DNA from: Ottelia alismoides
Lineage: Eukaryota > Streptophyta > Magnoliopsida > Alismatales > Hydrocharitaceae
DNA: 64,000 nt
NCBI GenBank assembly: GCA_037367405.1
Contig: JAZKJV010000155.1
Location: 124,001 to 188,000, forward strand
Direction: 5' to 3'
The translations under genes and the position numbers were made by a program. Under the pieces are notes generated by a model. It did not search any database. It was not told the origin of the DNA and saw only the letters and a list, made by a program, of their open reading frames with translations. Shown here piece by piece: positions 1 through 12,645 of this stretch (its first letter is position 1; each line of letters begins with the position of its first letter).

Positions 1-2383
1 AGCAAACATCCACGATCCACGCCCGTCATCCTTCTTAGGGGGCCGAGCCTTGGAATGCGCAACCGATCCCCATCTTCTCGGACCCCTACTCGTATAAAGC
101 ATGAACCTCAACCGCCAATTCACGCACTTTTGGCCACTGTCTTCGACCCCAGTGACCTCCATCCTTCTCCTTAATTGACAACGAGCGTAGGGGGGTGTTG
201 CAGCGAGCGATTGAGGACCTTAGACCTAGGTCCGGCGATCAACCTCACCGTGCTCTGCCACCGGCGAAACACGAGCCTCTGGAGCCGTCGCTCCATCGAG
301 GCAAAGACTCCAGGAGACTCAGCATCTCCAGCTCAGACGTACTCGACCATCAGGTAGCTTCCTTAGCCCTTAGCCTGGTCTGATTTCCGATATTTCACTT
401 TCCGACCACCGGACCATCTCGCACGCTCCGATTGTCCATTCGCCCATCGGATTACCCTATCACCTTCGCGAGACTGCTCCCCACCTTCTTCGCCCCTTCC
501 GCCACCATGGTTTGCCCCGGAACCGGGTTACGACTCTCCTCCGTCGCCGCTCGCCGGAGAGCCACACTCCGCCTCCCCCGATCACCCATTTCGCCCATAA
601 CCGGGTCGAGGCAGTTTGCCCTCGACCTAGTGTTCTTCCTGTGCAGGTTTAAAGGCCAAGAAGCCTCATCTGAAGGCTCAACAACTGAAGCAGAAAGCTC
701 CAGGTTCCTTGATGTCGTCGGGGTCCTCCAGGACCTCCCGGCATCATCGGAGCACCCCATCTACTGTGGAACGACACCAGCTACCTTTTCCCCATCCCAG
801 CAGCATCGGAGGAGCCCTCAGGCCTGCGCAGCGGCCGGACGAAGTTTGCCTCGACCAGTTCTTCCAAGCAGCTCCTCCGTCGTTCGATCGAGTCTCTTCG
901 CCAGGTCTTATCTCCATCGTCCATCATCCGAGGGGCTCCTAGTCGTCGGATCCATCTGCGGATTAGTTCCGAGGCGTTGATCAACGAAGGGGTACCCGCC
1001 ATCCACAATCGTCAGATCTTAGGTGGATCGCCTTCAGTCGTTGGATCATAATAATAAGGGTAATTTGCACTTAGGCCCTTTGCACTTTTCATATTTCAGT
1101 TTAGTCCTGTAAATACGTGTCGTAGTTTGTTTTACTTTGGATAAATTGCACTTTGGACCTTAGACTTTTAGTATTTGCATTTTAGTCCCTCCGATTGTGG
1201 TGCACATGCTTCGTCACGTGAGTTTTCTAGGATATTTGCATGTATGGGCTTGGGTTATTGAATGTTATGGTTTGAAGTTTTACATTAAATATTTGCATTT
1301 ATGCCCCAGTGTGTGATGGATTTGAGCATGCGATGGATTTGACGTGAAATTTGCATTGAGCCCCCTATATTTCTTGTGCATGTTATCTTTAAGCCCTCGA
1401 AACTTGTTTTCTTTGCACTTAGGTCGCTATGTGTTATAATATTTTATTGGTTGAATAAAATAGCAAATTAATTCCAAATCTCTTGAAATCTGGACGCGAC
1501 CCTGCCAATGTGTAAAAATTTCAGTGTTTTTTGGGACAATTTTGTTTTGATTTTCTATTTTTAAAAATTCAAAAAACCTTATTTTTGCTACTGTCTACAT
1601 TTAAAAATCAACTAAAAATATAAAAAGCCTCCAAAATTCTAAAAAAATTAGTGTCTGTTTGTTTTGTGTCTTGTTGCTTCAGCCCAATTTTTGTTGCCTT
1701 TGGACTTATAAAACCTTACAAATTGAAAAACCCTAAAAAACTCATAAAAATCATTAAAAATTCTACAAAATTCAAAAAAATGTAATTTCTTTTCATATAG
1801 TTTAGTTTACTTGTAGTTTTTCATAAAATTATCTCCAGATTTATAGAGGCTATTTTTATATTTTTTAAATAGCCATTCAAATCTGGCTGTACAGTAGCTT
1901 CCAATTTTTTCCTTATTTCATTTTTTTAGAAAATCAACCAAAAATTATAAAAATCTGAGAAAAATACCAAAAACACTTGAAAATTTACAAAATCCAAATA
2001 TTATTTTATTGTAATTTTCTGACTTGATTTGTGTTGTTAAATAATTAGTTGATTGTTTCCTTTTTGGCTTTGCTTTATATTTTCTTAATAATTAAAAATA
2101 ACAAAAAAAGTTAAAAACCCATCAAATCCACCAAAAATATTTTCTTCTCTTTATCCTGATTTTGACTACTTTGTAGGATTTTTTAAGCCAATCTGTGCTC
2201 CTTGAGTTCGACCCTGGTCGCTATACCAGGTTAAATAAAATAGTGAGACCGCTATTTGGCTTTATTGACTGATTTATTTATTTGGTGGTCCTGACTTTTC
2301 TTATTGAGTCCGACTCGAGAGGTTGAGATCGCAACGACCCTTGATATCTATCTCCCTTAGTCTCTCAGTTTTTCGGCACATCA
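1..2383 (+). repeat. 5' LTR of E1 (first ~0.94 kb missing)
   Basis: Base 1 aligns with base 9012 of the 3' LTR, so about 936 bp of LTR start lie outside the window. The LTR ends in CACATCA at 2383. The match to 9012-10595 runs through both GC-rich and AT-rich halves and resumes at 24350-25138. Several scattered substitutions and small indels separate the copies, so insertion was not very recent. The GC-rich first kilobase has short open frames, but none is intact in both copies. Confidence 0.9.
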
Positions 2384-2386
2384 GAA

Positions 2387-2404
2387 TGACATCGTTGCCG
2401 AGGA
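2387..2404 (+). promoter_or_regulatory. Degenerate primer binding site of E1
   Basis: The 18 bases after a 3-base spacer match the tRNA-Asp-type plant primer site TGGCGCCGTTGCCGGGGA at 14 of 18 positions. All four mismatches are transitions (G to A three times, C to T once), as expected from decay of methylated cytosines on either strand. Element E2 keeps the perfect site. Confidence 0.7.
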
Positions 2405-3949
2405 GCACAGCTTAGTAGTCGATTTTATTTTTTCACGGCTTTTTCCGCGATTTTTGTCTATAGTTGTATATATTTTTATCTCATTTTTGACTTCATGTTT
2501 TTATAATAATTTGGACGACACACTTCTGTTTACGTTTCTTGCGAGGGCCTGAGGACCGAGGAGGTTTTCTTCGGAAAGCCGACGCAACTGCGGGAGTCAG
2601 AGGTGGCTCCTTTCTGCATAGAGCCGTAGGAGAGCACGAGGAGGAGAGCAGGAGTCGGAAGCCGTAGAATAGTCGTAGAATAGATTTCCTTTCTTGCAGA
2701 CTTTATTATTGTAATAATACAGGGACAAACAGGACACTTTGGACTTTCTTGGTGTTTATTGGGGTCTGTTTCGTCGAGCACCGATGTGCTCGGGGACCTC
2801 ACCGCGGTTTTCGCCGGTTTTGATTTTTCGCCTTTTACTGCTTATCTGATTTCCGAGGATTTAGCCTTAGCTTAGGATTTTATCTTGATTGTGACGTAAT
2901 TAATTAAGGCCCAACCCTAATTATCTGCCCTGCACCTATAGATGGATAATTTGACCTTATTAATTAAATCACAGAAAAGTCGGCTTAATTAGGCTGAGTC
3001 CACGTGTCGTGAGGAGTCACATACAGCGCGTGCGGATCCGTTGTGACGGACACCAAGTGGCTCCCAAGATCGGTTACCCGGCTACTATTTCACGTGTAGA
3101 ATTGCTTCGTCTAAGGCAGTTTTCCTCGTGCATCATATACATAGTTTTATTAATGTCTTTACTTTTATGCGCGTATCACCCTGTCCTGCATGTAGACTAC
3201 TGAGTCAGGTACACATTTCTTACTCTGCATACATCATCGTGTTTGATCGCGCATCGGCTTTTTCGCATTCTCCTCCTGTTTTCGGACTTAAATAATCAGG
3301 AGAACCGAAAATTTGTTAAGCATTGTTTTCTTGAAAAAAAATCTAAAAAAGAAAAACTATAAAATTGGGACTACTAAACACACTTGACCCTAAAAGACAC
3401 CTCACTTAAAAATCTGTCTTGGGGAGAGCAAACCCCCTCCTTGTTTGGTTTGGATGAGCGAGAGAGTGACCCGCACACTAGGATAGAGCCATATCCAATT
3501 TCCTATCAGACTACTGACCTTTTATACGGGACAGTCTGTTGGGATTATTGGATTCCCATCAGCTCGCTTAATCGCCCTGATTAACTGACTTAATCACCTA
3601 ATAAAATTGGTAAGATAATTGACCGAACCTTTACGGTCTTTAGCTCAGTGTTAAGTAGGTGAATCGGGGGTTTGTCTTCTCATCTTGTGTGTTTTTAGAT
3701 CCCATCCGCCTTCTTCTCCTCCATCTATCTATCTTTCTCCCACCCTCCCACCCTTTATTCTCCTTCTCCATCCCTGGATGATGGGTTGCCATCCTTCTTG
3801 CCAATCTTGCGGCTTCTTCATCTCATCCCCATCATCCCCGACCACTCTCGTTGGAGGTCGGGACTCCGACCGATCTTCCATTCTCTCTTTCTTCTGTGCA
3901 TGTTGTGCTAGACGCCCGTGGAGATCAGACTGATCAGATGGGAGACCCA
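2405..3949 (+). other. E1 untranslated leader, no gene seen
   Basis: Between the primer site and the gag remnant I see only short unrelated frames, with no recognised motif. It includes a GC-rich part near 2545-2820 and a pyrimidine-rich part near 3700-3840. It is probably the long leader of the element. Confidence 0.5.
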
Positions 3950-4670
3950 GGCGATTTCATTGCTGGGATGCGAATGCACCCTAGAGACGATCACAGAGAG
4001 CAGATGCGAGTTGCAGATACCTCCTACGCTACGATGATGGATGAGCATACCGATCACGAAGCACAGTCAGCTTCTGCATACAGTCCCTTCATCTAGATGT
4101 GAAGTTCATTCAGAGTCTGCCGACATTCTCAGAGGAGGTGCACGAGGAGCCATATCTTCATATGTCTGAGTTCGAGGAGTTCTGTAGGACCTAGACATAT
4201 TCAGATATCACTGTTGAGGAGCTGATGATGAAGACCTTCCCATTCTCACTTCAGGACAGAGCCATGAGATGGCACAGACGATTGGAAGGAGATTCTCTAC
4301 GTGGGGAGAGCTACGCTTAGAGTTTTTATAGAGATATTATCCCCAGCGTAGAGCAGATATGATGCGGTCTTTGATCACAGATTTTTCAGTAGACCCCCAA
4401 GAGCCAGTACACGATGCATGGTTGAGGTTTCTTGACCTCTTGAGGAGATTTCCATATCACGAGCTTTCACAGACCGACCTCATTGAGATCTCCATGAGGG
4501 GGATGACCGCTGATCAGATTGCACTGTAGTTACCTCGTGCGGTGGTTCACACAACAGTTCTGACATCGATTTACTTGATGCCATCTCGAGAGAATTTTCA
4601 CAGAAGCCATATTCACGAGATACACTACTCAGGACAACACATTAGGATGATGCAGTACCAGTAGGGTGTG
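3950..4670 (+). pseudogene. Retrotransposon gag remnant of E1
   Basis: Reading from about 4099, one frame gives a gag-like segment containing FSEEVHEEPYLHMSEFEEF and KTFPFSLQDRAMRWHRRL. It is then broken by a TAG codon and a frameshift near 4310. A second frame continues the same domain with YYPQRRADMMRSL, DAWLRFLDLLRRFPYHELS and MRGMTADQIAL. The order (hydrophobic helix, FPFSL...A..W, W..L...F...Y/FP, and a later F..L..R.P) is that of the Retrotrans_gag domain of plant Ty3 elements. Gag forms the virus-like particle. At least three stop codons and one frameshift show it is dead here. No zinc knuckle or protease follows. The assignment rests on motif order, not on a database search. Confidence 0.75.
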
Positions 4671-4679
4671 CCTCACTTT

Positions 4680-5795
4680 ATGAGGATACAACTTCTACAC
4701 ACCAGACTGAGGACATGGATTCTGATGCAGCATAGATGATGGATGACATGACTGCCGCAGTGGAGATTCTGACCGAGAGACTGCTCAAGTTCCCGTTGGT
4801 CTTCCAGCTTGAGTTCGAGTCAGTCCCGACTTTTCAGTTAACGAGTCTTGGATATCAGATCTTCTGATATTCCAAGAAATGAGGAGCCCACACTACTACA
4901 ACCATCAGTCCAGACATTTCAGTACCCATTTCCAGACGACTCAGCTTCTATTTTGTAGAGGTACTTCTCGGATTCAGATAGACATCCTGATTCATTCCAG
5001 CAGCCAGAGCTAGGTGTAGGACACCACTTTGAGATGATAGATATAGATAGTCTCGTATTGAGCCTTCTCTTCTCCAGATTGATGAGCTAGATCCCCATTC
5101 CATGAGGAGCAGATGACAACCACCATTGCCACAGCTGGAGGTTCAGTTTCAGACACTTCGCCGGCTTCCGTGTTGACGACCAGTACCTTTTCCTGTTTCT
5201 AGATAGATTAGAGGCGGATTTCAGCTGATGAGGCATTTGGTGCACAGAGTGGGTACCTACCAATAGCGCAGATTTCCATCCAGATTCTGACCCTTTATTT
5301 CACACCGATGATTTTGCATTTCTCCCCGAGGGTTATCTGCGGGAGAATGCCATATACTCTGCGTACTCAGTTTCACTTTCGGAGAGTGTATCCGATCTGG
5401 CGGATCACGAAACTGAGTCTTCCGATATTGTTGATCTTTCTGAGTCTGAGTTTTCCCTCCTCGACGACCCTCGCGAGGATGAACCGATATTTGAGATATT
5501 CGATGATCTGTCAGTTTTTCTCCATTATATACATCGGATATCAGTTTTCTTAGTAAGTCTCCTGATCTTGATTTTTCACACATTTCTGAGATGATGATTG
5601 ATGTGGAGGATTCTATTACGCATCCTTCTTTCTCCACATTTGATTTCTTCGGCTCTACACTTCCACTCCAGTCTGATCTTGAGCCGATGATTTCTTTTGT
5701 GCTACGGGATCCCCGATCACATCTTCCCATATCCTTGCTCCGTAGCAGACACCCGCCTGATTTCCTACTTGGGTGTCTTCCTTTACACTGTTGAT
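4680..5795 (+). pseudogene. Acidic Ser/Asp-rich ORF remnant downstream of gag, unrecognised
   Basis: After gag, plus-strand frames continue with an unusual composition: rich in Ser, Asp, Glu and Phe, with phrases such as FPDDSASILQRYFSDSD, SESVSDLADHETESSD and SLLDDPREDEPIFEIFDD. About 5283-5575 is one open stretch. A frameshift then leads to DLDFSHISEMMIDVEDS, open to the TGA at 5792-5794. Stop codons split the part before 5283. The consistent acidic composition across frames suggests a former single ORF of about 350 codons rather than chance. I do not recognise it: it lacks protease, zinc finger and reverse transcriptase motifs. It could be a diverged gag C-terminal extension or an element-specific protein. 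Confidence 0.45.
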
Positions 5796-6033
5796 TATGT
5801 CGTTGTTCTCATACCGAGACTGTGACGACAATACGGCATTCGCCTTACAGATAACGTCCTGAACCTTGATACAGTTTATCCTAGCCTTTACGCCCAGCTA
5901 AGGGCGTAAAATCTAGCACTTGTTGAGAGGAACCTCAACATTGTCCACTTTTGTATATACGTGTTTCGACATAGTTTGATCCTTCTCTCTTCCGCCTTGT
6001 TTTCGCCCCAGGTCTCATTTAGGATTATATTTG

Positions 6034-6480
6034 CTATACTTAGGATATACCTCATCCTAAGTATAGGGGGGTAAACACCGAGTTGTTCCTTTCGTTCTGT
6101 TTCATTACTCCTGTTGTTGCCTATACTTAAGGATCATTCACCTTAAGTATAGGGGGAGTAATGCCCTTCCATCTTGTAAATATTTGTCTTCTTCGTCTCT
6201 TTCTACCTCTGTTTTGCTACCTATACTTAGGGATATTTTACCCGAAGTATAAGGGAGGTAGATCCTGTACATTCTTCCACTCGGATTTCCCTTCATGTAC
6301 AGCTTGCTATACTTAGGATTACTTGATCCTAAGAATAGGGGGAAATTCGAGTCCTTTTCATTCTATTCTTTGATTCGTCGTTGTAGTATACCATTCCTTT
6401 TCACTTCCTTATACTAAGCACGAGTTATGTCCTCTTCATCGCTCTTGATCCACTCTGAAGAGATCGTTCGAGCTAAGTAT
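6034..6480 (+). repeat. Five spaced hairpin/G-run cassettes in E1
   Basis: Four clear and one weaker inverted repeats of the form CTATACTTAGG-loop-CCTAAGTATAGGGGG lie at about 6034-6071, 6121-6157, 6221-6257, 6307-6342 and 6409-6485 (weak, long loop). Spacing is about 85-100 bp. Each right arm runs into a purine run (AGGGGGG, AGGGGGA, AAGGGAGG, AGGGGGA) resembling the polypurine tract just before the 3' LTR at 8061-8075. Sequence between cassettes is unrelated. Element E2 carries the same kind of cassette in its own sense orientation. Confidence 0.8.
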
Positions 6481-6539
6481 GGAGGTGTCGTATATATTTC
6501 ATATATACTTTAGCCATAACTCGTACTTTGTGTGAGTGT

Positions 6540-8060
6540 GTCAATAAATAAAATGGCTAAAAATCCATAAAAATTAAAATTTGTCCTTGTACACAATTCT
6601 TCTTGCACATACATAGCTATTTATAAAAAATATTTTTGTACAAATGATTGTAAAAATGATTTGTGTAAACAGTGTGTAAATATTTTGATATCAAAATTAT
6701 GTATATAGTAAAAATTTTTTGTAAAATGTTTAAAAAATAAAAAGTTTTCAAAAACCTTGTGTAATTTTTTGTAAATATTTTGCAAAACTTTGCATTCATG
6801 CATACATCCATGTTTTCAAATATTTTTCAAAAATTTTGCACATTTTCAAAATCTTGTAAAAATTTGCATATTTGTAAATATTTGTACAGTTTTTCAAATC
6901 ATTGTTGACATTTCAAATGGCCTGTAATTAAATTGGAAAATGGAGCTTGGTTAAGACCTTAATCCACCTAATTCTAAGAGGAACCTTATAGGACTTAGGA
7001 TTAAGACTTTTCAGGTCCATTTGGGACTTAATTCTTTGAGTCCACTAGGCTATGAGCATATGTCATCTTGATGACCCTAAGTAGAGCACTTAACAACGCA
7101 CACATGACTCTCAGAGACAATGGCTTTACTTGCACTAGCACTTTACACATAGCTCTCCACAGATGAGGTGGTGAGGAGGCAGTTTCCTTTGGCTTGGGGT
7201 AGCATATGAGGGTAGTACTTCTAGGCAGAACCTCTCTTCTTCTTATAGTGAAGGAATTACGTCTCAACTTGGTCTGGTGGTGATGAAGTCTAAAGACAGG
7301 AGTTGTGGGTTGCAATAAAGCTTCAAAAGAGAGATAGTCTACTGATCAACAGGAAAAACTCCTTATGTATATATGTTGCACTGTGTAGATATGTTGTACA
7401 TATGCACATCGAAAAAAATTGTGCAAAAAGAAAAGAAAAAGTCCAAAAAAGTGGTGGGTCTGATTGAAAATAAAATACCCACCGGAATGTATATAGCCAA
7501 ATAACGCAAAGCTTATGTTACACATGATCATCTCATGAAGCTTGCAGCGGGAGACTGAGCTACACTGGATAGAGCTCCCAACGATACATGGTACACTGGT
7601 CATGGTCCATTCTCTTCTTCCCCCTCTTCTTGAGCCGGTTGTACTTGAACTTAGAAGGGAATACCCCGCTCCTCGAGGAAAGACTTGCTAGACTGAGGCA
7701 TTAGAGTTACCTTGTTAAGGGGGGTTGTCGCTTTGTCATTTCTGAGGTGGGGAGCTACATATCACTTACACAGTACAAGGAAAGATTCATGGTCATTAGA
7801 GTTTGTGTATGTAGACTTGTTCTGATCTGAATTGTTAAGGAGTCTTGATCATAGATTGGTGGAACTTAGAGGCTGTTGAGTTTTAAGCTTGAGTCCAAAT
7901 AAGGTTCCGACAAATTAATAATCCAAAGGTCTGACTAAGCCCCATATTTCAATTTAATGAAGGAAAGTTTAATAATCAACCATGATTTCCCTTCTTTTTC
8001 TTTCTCTTTCTCTTTTGCACTTCTTTTTCAAATAAGTGTTTGTTAAGGGATTAGCAAAAG
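6540..8060 (+). other. AT-rich 3' internal region of E1, no gene seen
   Basis: The segment is very AT-rich, with many TTTTGTAAATATTT-like words near 6600-6900. A less biased part lies at 6950-7950. Short frames occur on both strands but none shows a known domain. It is probably the non-coding 3' region before the polypurine tract. Confidence 0.5.
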
Positions 8061-8075
8061 TAAAGTATAGGGGGG
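8061..8075 (+). promoter_or_regulatory. Polypurine tract of E1
   Basis: TAAAGTATAGGGGGG directly precedes the LTR start TGATGAATCC at 8076. Position and composition fit a plus-strand priming tract. The same TATAGGGGGG-TGATGA junction, read on the minus strand, occurs in E2 at 18435. Confidence 0.8.
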
Positions 8076-10595
8076 TGATGAATCCTCATTCATCACTCTT
8101 TATTCTTTTATTTTAGCTAAAAATCTATGCAAAACACCATATATATGTTTGTAAATATAATAAATTATCAAACTGCATGCTTTGTGTAAATAGCAATAAT
8201 TAGCATGTTTTTGTGCAAAAATAAAAGAATAAAGAAATAAAGAAAAAGAGGGAAATATTTAGAATAAATATTGAGTGACCTGAATCCAAGAGAGGGCTCA
8301 ATATGGGCCTGATCGCCAAATAAAATAAGTAGAGAGAGATAGGGCCATTCATCATTGTGCACTTTTCCTTCTTGGTATATATATTTTATTTTCATAAAAT
8401 AAAAATAAAAATGTATTTCTCATAGCTTGTATATATTTCCAAAAATAACATAAAAATAAGAAAAATAAAATAAAAACAAAAGGAAATAATTTCTCTCTCT
8501 TCATATTGTATATACCATGTACACATGTACATATACCTATTTATTTCACCCTTGTACATAGACAATAAAAATCAAATAAAAATTATTTTATACCCCAAAT
8601 TTTATGTTGTAAATAAACAAAACAAAAAATGGGATAATTGTACAAAAATAAAATAATAAAAATAAAAATACAAAACACATAGGTATTTATACCTATATAT
8701 AATATTATATTATGTATATACATTAATTTACTTTTCAAAAAAATAAATAAAAATCACTAAAAATAATTTGAAAAATAATAAATACCTTTCATTTTATAAA
8801 TATTTTTAAATAAAATCATTTGCTATTTTTAATTTAATTTATAAATAATTTCGAAATGTTGAAGTCTGATTGGTCCATGGGGGAGTGTTCACCCCCGGTC
8901 AACTCTCCCCCTGGACCACATTTCGCCCGGATCCGGTTTTGACCAGACTTCGCAGATTTTTTACACTGCGATCCGATCACCATCCTTCCAAACCCTGGGC
9001 TCCGATTGTCGAGCAAACATCTACGATCCACGCCCGTCATACTTCTTAGGGGTCCGAGCCTTGGAATGCGTGCTCGATCCCCATCTTCTCGGACCCCTGC
9101 TCGTATAAAGCCTGAACCTCAGCTGCCAATTCACGTACCTTTGGCGACCGTCTTTGACCCCAGTGACCTCCATCCTTCTCCTCGAGTGACAACGAGCGTA
9201 AGGGGGTGTTCCAGCGAGCGATTGAGGCCCTTAGCCCTAGGTTCGACGATCAACCTCACCGTGCTCCGCCACCGGCGAAGCTCGAGCCTTTGGAGGCGTC
9301 GCTCCATCAAGGCAAAGACTCCAAGAGACTCAGCATCTCCAGCCCAAACGTCCTCGACCATCAGGTAGCTTCCTTAGCCCTTAGCCTTGTCTGATTTCCG
9401 ATCTTTCGCTTTCCGACCACCGGACCATCTTGCATGCTATGATCGTCTGTTCGCCCATCTGATTACCCTATCACCTTCGCGAGACTCCTCCCTACCTTCT
9501 TCGCCCCTTCAGCCACCCTAGTTCACCCCGGAACCGGGTTACGACTCTCCTCCGCCGCCGCTCGCCGGAGAGCCACGCTCCGCCTCCCCCGATCACCCAT
9601 TTCGCCCGTAACCGGGTCGAGGCAGTTCGCCCTCGACCCAACGTTCTTCCTGTGCATCTTTGAAGGCCAAGGAGCCTCATCTGGAGGCTCGACAACTGAA
9701 GCACGGAGCTCCAAGTTCCTTGACGTCGTCGGGGTCCTCCAGGACCTCCCGGCATCATCGGAGCACCCCATTTGGTGCGGAATGACACCAGCTACTTTTT
9801 CCCCATCCCAGCAGCATCGGAGGAGCCCTCAGGCGCGCGCAACGGCCGGATGAAGTTCGCCGGCGACCAGTTCTTCCAGGCAGCTCCTCCGTCGTTTGAT
9901 CGAGTCTCTTCGCCAGGTCTTATCTCCACCGTCCATCATCCGAGGGGCTCGTAGCCGTCTGATCCATCTGCGGATCAGATCCGAGGCGTTGATCACCAAA
10001 GGGGTACCAGCCATCCACGACCGTCAGATCTTAGGTGGACCGCCTTCAGCCGTTGGATCATAATAATAAGGGTAATTTGCACTTAGGCCCTTCGCACTTT
10101 TCATATTTCAGTTTAGTCCTGTAAATACATGTCGTAGTTGTTTTTACTGTGGATAAATTACACTTTGGAACTTAGACTTTCAGTATTTGCATTTTAGTCC
10201 CTCCGATTGTGGTGCACGTGCTTCATCACATGAGTTTTCTGGGATATTTGCATGTATGGGCTTGGGTTATTAAATGTTATGGTTTGAAGTTTTTGTTTAA
10301 ATATTTGAATTTATGCCCCTATGCGTAATGGATTTGAGCATGCGTTGGATTTGTCGCGAAATTTGCATTGAGCCCCCTATATTTCTAGTTTGTGTTATTT
10401 TTAAGCCCTTGGAACTTGTTTTCTTTGCACTTAGGTCCTTGTGTGTTGTGCCTCTTTTATTGGTTGAATAAATAGCAAATTAATTCCAAATCTCTTTGGT
10501 CCCTGCCACTGTGTAAAAACTTTTAATGATTTTTTGGGATAATTTTGTTTTGATTTTCTATTTTCAAAAATTTAAAAACCCTCATTTTTGCTACT
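8076..10595 (+). repeat. 3' LTR of E1, part 1
   Basis: The LTR begins TGATGAATCC after the polypurine tract. From 9012 it repeats window positions 1 onward. It is interrupted after the target sequence CTACT (10591-10595) by E2 and resumes at 24350. The two parts total about 3.3 kb. A small inverted repeat, TGATGAAT...ATTCATCA, sits at the very start (8076-8096). Confidence 0.9.
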
Positions 10596-12555
10596 TGATG
10601 AACCGCAAAATCGGCCCTTTAATAATGCTAAATTAGCACTTCAACTTTTCATAGCAGTCGGGCCAATTTGGGTCATCAAAAGACCATCTCATTGATATAT
10701 GTCAAATAAGAATGCGATGGTCATGAATTTTTTTATTTTACTTGGCAAGAAACCAAGGTCGAGCTCAAGGACACGAGCCTCTCTCGTATTAGTCGGATTT
10801 CCATCTATCTAATTAAGCGTGGAGTTAAAGCATCTATAGGTCAAAGCATGCAAGACATGACACAACGCAACAGCAATGCATTAAAATCAAACATGCATTT
10901 TTTTTATCAATTTTTATCATGCAAATAAATGCCATAAAATGCAATGGAAATATGCCCTAGAACAGAATAGATATAATGAGCAAATTAAAATGAGTCGATT
11001 TCAAATTCAAGTATTAACCAAGCTTGATGAACAAAACTTAGACTAGGCACAATTTAAAGCTTAAACAGACACATGGCAAATAAAATAATCATCAGAATTA
11101 ATGTGTCCAAAAATGAGAATTAAACATGCTATTATAAAGTGTGTCAAACAAGCTTCGAAACAGAACTGAAATCAACTCCATTGGACATACGTAGCTCAAG
11201 ATATGCAAGATCAAAGATAAGGGCATAACTGAAAGAAAACATGAAAAGATAACTACAAACAGGTCCCTGGGAGGGACTAAAATGCAATAAAAATAAGTTA
11301 TGGGGCCTTCCCTGTAAATAAACCATACGCACGGGGACATTCTTGCAATTATTAAATCCCGCAAGGGTTGAAATGCAAAATGTCCCAGGCGCGCAGGTGC
11401 TTCACGTGCTTCAGGGACCTATCTGCAAATTGGAGAAGTTCAGAGGGCGTCTCTGTAAATTGCCCAGGTACGCACGTGCCAGGCATGTGTGATCTAGGCT
11501 CGGAGGTCGGGTCAGGCTCGGCAGAGGCTCGATGAAGCTTTGGCTAGGTTCGGACTTAGGCTTGGGCTCGTTGCAGGCTCGGGCTAGGTTCGGACGTCCC
11601 AAGCCTGGAGGGTTGGAGATGAAGGCTCGGTGAAGCTCTGGGTATGCCACATGGACGAAGATGAACCATCCGATCATGGCGATCGGATGGCGGTTGTACG
11701 CTCCTGGAGGGAATACGTGGATGAATCCTCGCCGTTGGATGAACTCAGGGAGAGCTGATCCAACGGCCTCGGCTGCGTCTTCCTCTTCCGCTGGTTGGCG
11801 GCGATATCCGGACTCCGGCGAAGGCGCGCGAGCTCCGCCACCTTCTAACTACCTCGATGAAAGTCCCCAGAGCTCCTTAGATGGTTGGCGGTGTAGCTGG
11901 AGCTCATGGGACGTTCCTAAACACACTGGAAGCGCCTGGTCACATCCGTAAGGCAGAGGTGGAGCTGTGCAAAAGATCTCCGGCGACGCTTCCGATCGTT
12001 GAGGAATTGAGCACCTGCATGGGAATAAACCTATCCGAAACAAGGTGGAGTGCGTGCGTGATTGGAGTGAGAGCTCAGGTGAGCGAAGGAAGCGGGAGCT
12101 CGAAGCTCCTCCGCCGTGAGTGGCGGAGGAGGTGGGTCGGAAGTGGTCAGAGGCGAAGAAACCGGGATAAGACGAGTGGAGGGTGTCGCGTGAAAGGGGG
12201 AAGCGTGGCGAATTTTGGGAGATGATCAGTGAACAGCGAGGACAAGTGATGAGACCTGAAAAATTAAAAGAAATTAAAGAAAAAGACAAGAGAAGAAACA
12301 GGAGCTTACCTAGTCAGCTATGGCGGACGGAGGCTTGGGCTGGGCATCGTGTGAGATGCCCGGGTCTTTGCTGGACATCGGCAGCCGGTCGATGCAGCTC
12401 GAGCGGGCCTGGAGGCGCCGCGACTCCGCCGTGTGTGGCAGAGGGTCTCACCGGGCATGAAGGTCGTCTTCGCTCTATCCTCACTCCTCCCCCTGTCACA
12501 GGGAGGAGGAGGAGGGTTGGGCCTCCTTCCTCGTAAAGATGGACAACGGAGACAG
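10596..12555 (-). repeat. E2 3' LTR (minus sense), distal part
   Basis: This matches 21386-23315 closely. Near 12350 it has extra bases absent from the other LTR. It is interrupted after GACAG (12551-12555) by copia F. A 146-codon minus-strand frame at 11849-12289 is also open in the other LTR, but its composition (Ser/Pro/Arg from GC-rich DNA) does not suggest a protein. Confidence 0.88.
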
Positions 12556-12609
12556 TGATCGAACCTAGGTACGTCTTCTTCTTCGGTTGCTAGAGAGCGT
12601 GAGAGGGAG

Positions 12610-12645
<36 letters not shown>

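Noticed and set aside
432..980. Open frame of 182 codons in the GC-rich part of the E1 5' LTR
   Set aside because: The same region of the 3' LTR (9440-9990) is broken in this frame. Composition is Ser/Pro/Arg-rich as expected from GC-rich DNA, with no domain.
6034..6342. CRISPR-like spaced repeats
   Set aside because: The units are hairpins with variable loops and imperfect arms in a plant LTR element, without constant repeats, fixed spacers or cas genes.
2384..8075. Hidden Ty3 pol in E1
   Set aside because: I searched the plus and minus frames for protease DTGA/DSGA, YLDD/YVDD reverse transcriptase and integrase HHCC/DDE motifs and found none.
11849..12289. 146-codon minus-strand frame conserved at 22638-23078
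   Set aside because: Again the two LTR copies of one element; the few differences are not biased to third codon positions as far as I can see by eye.
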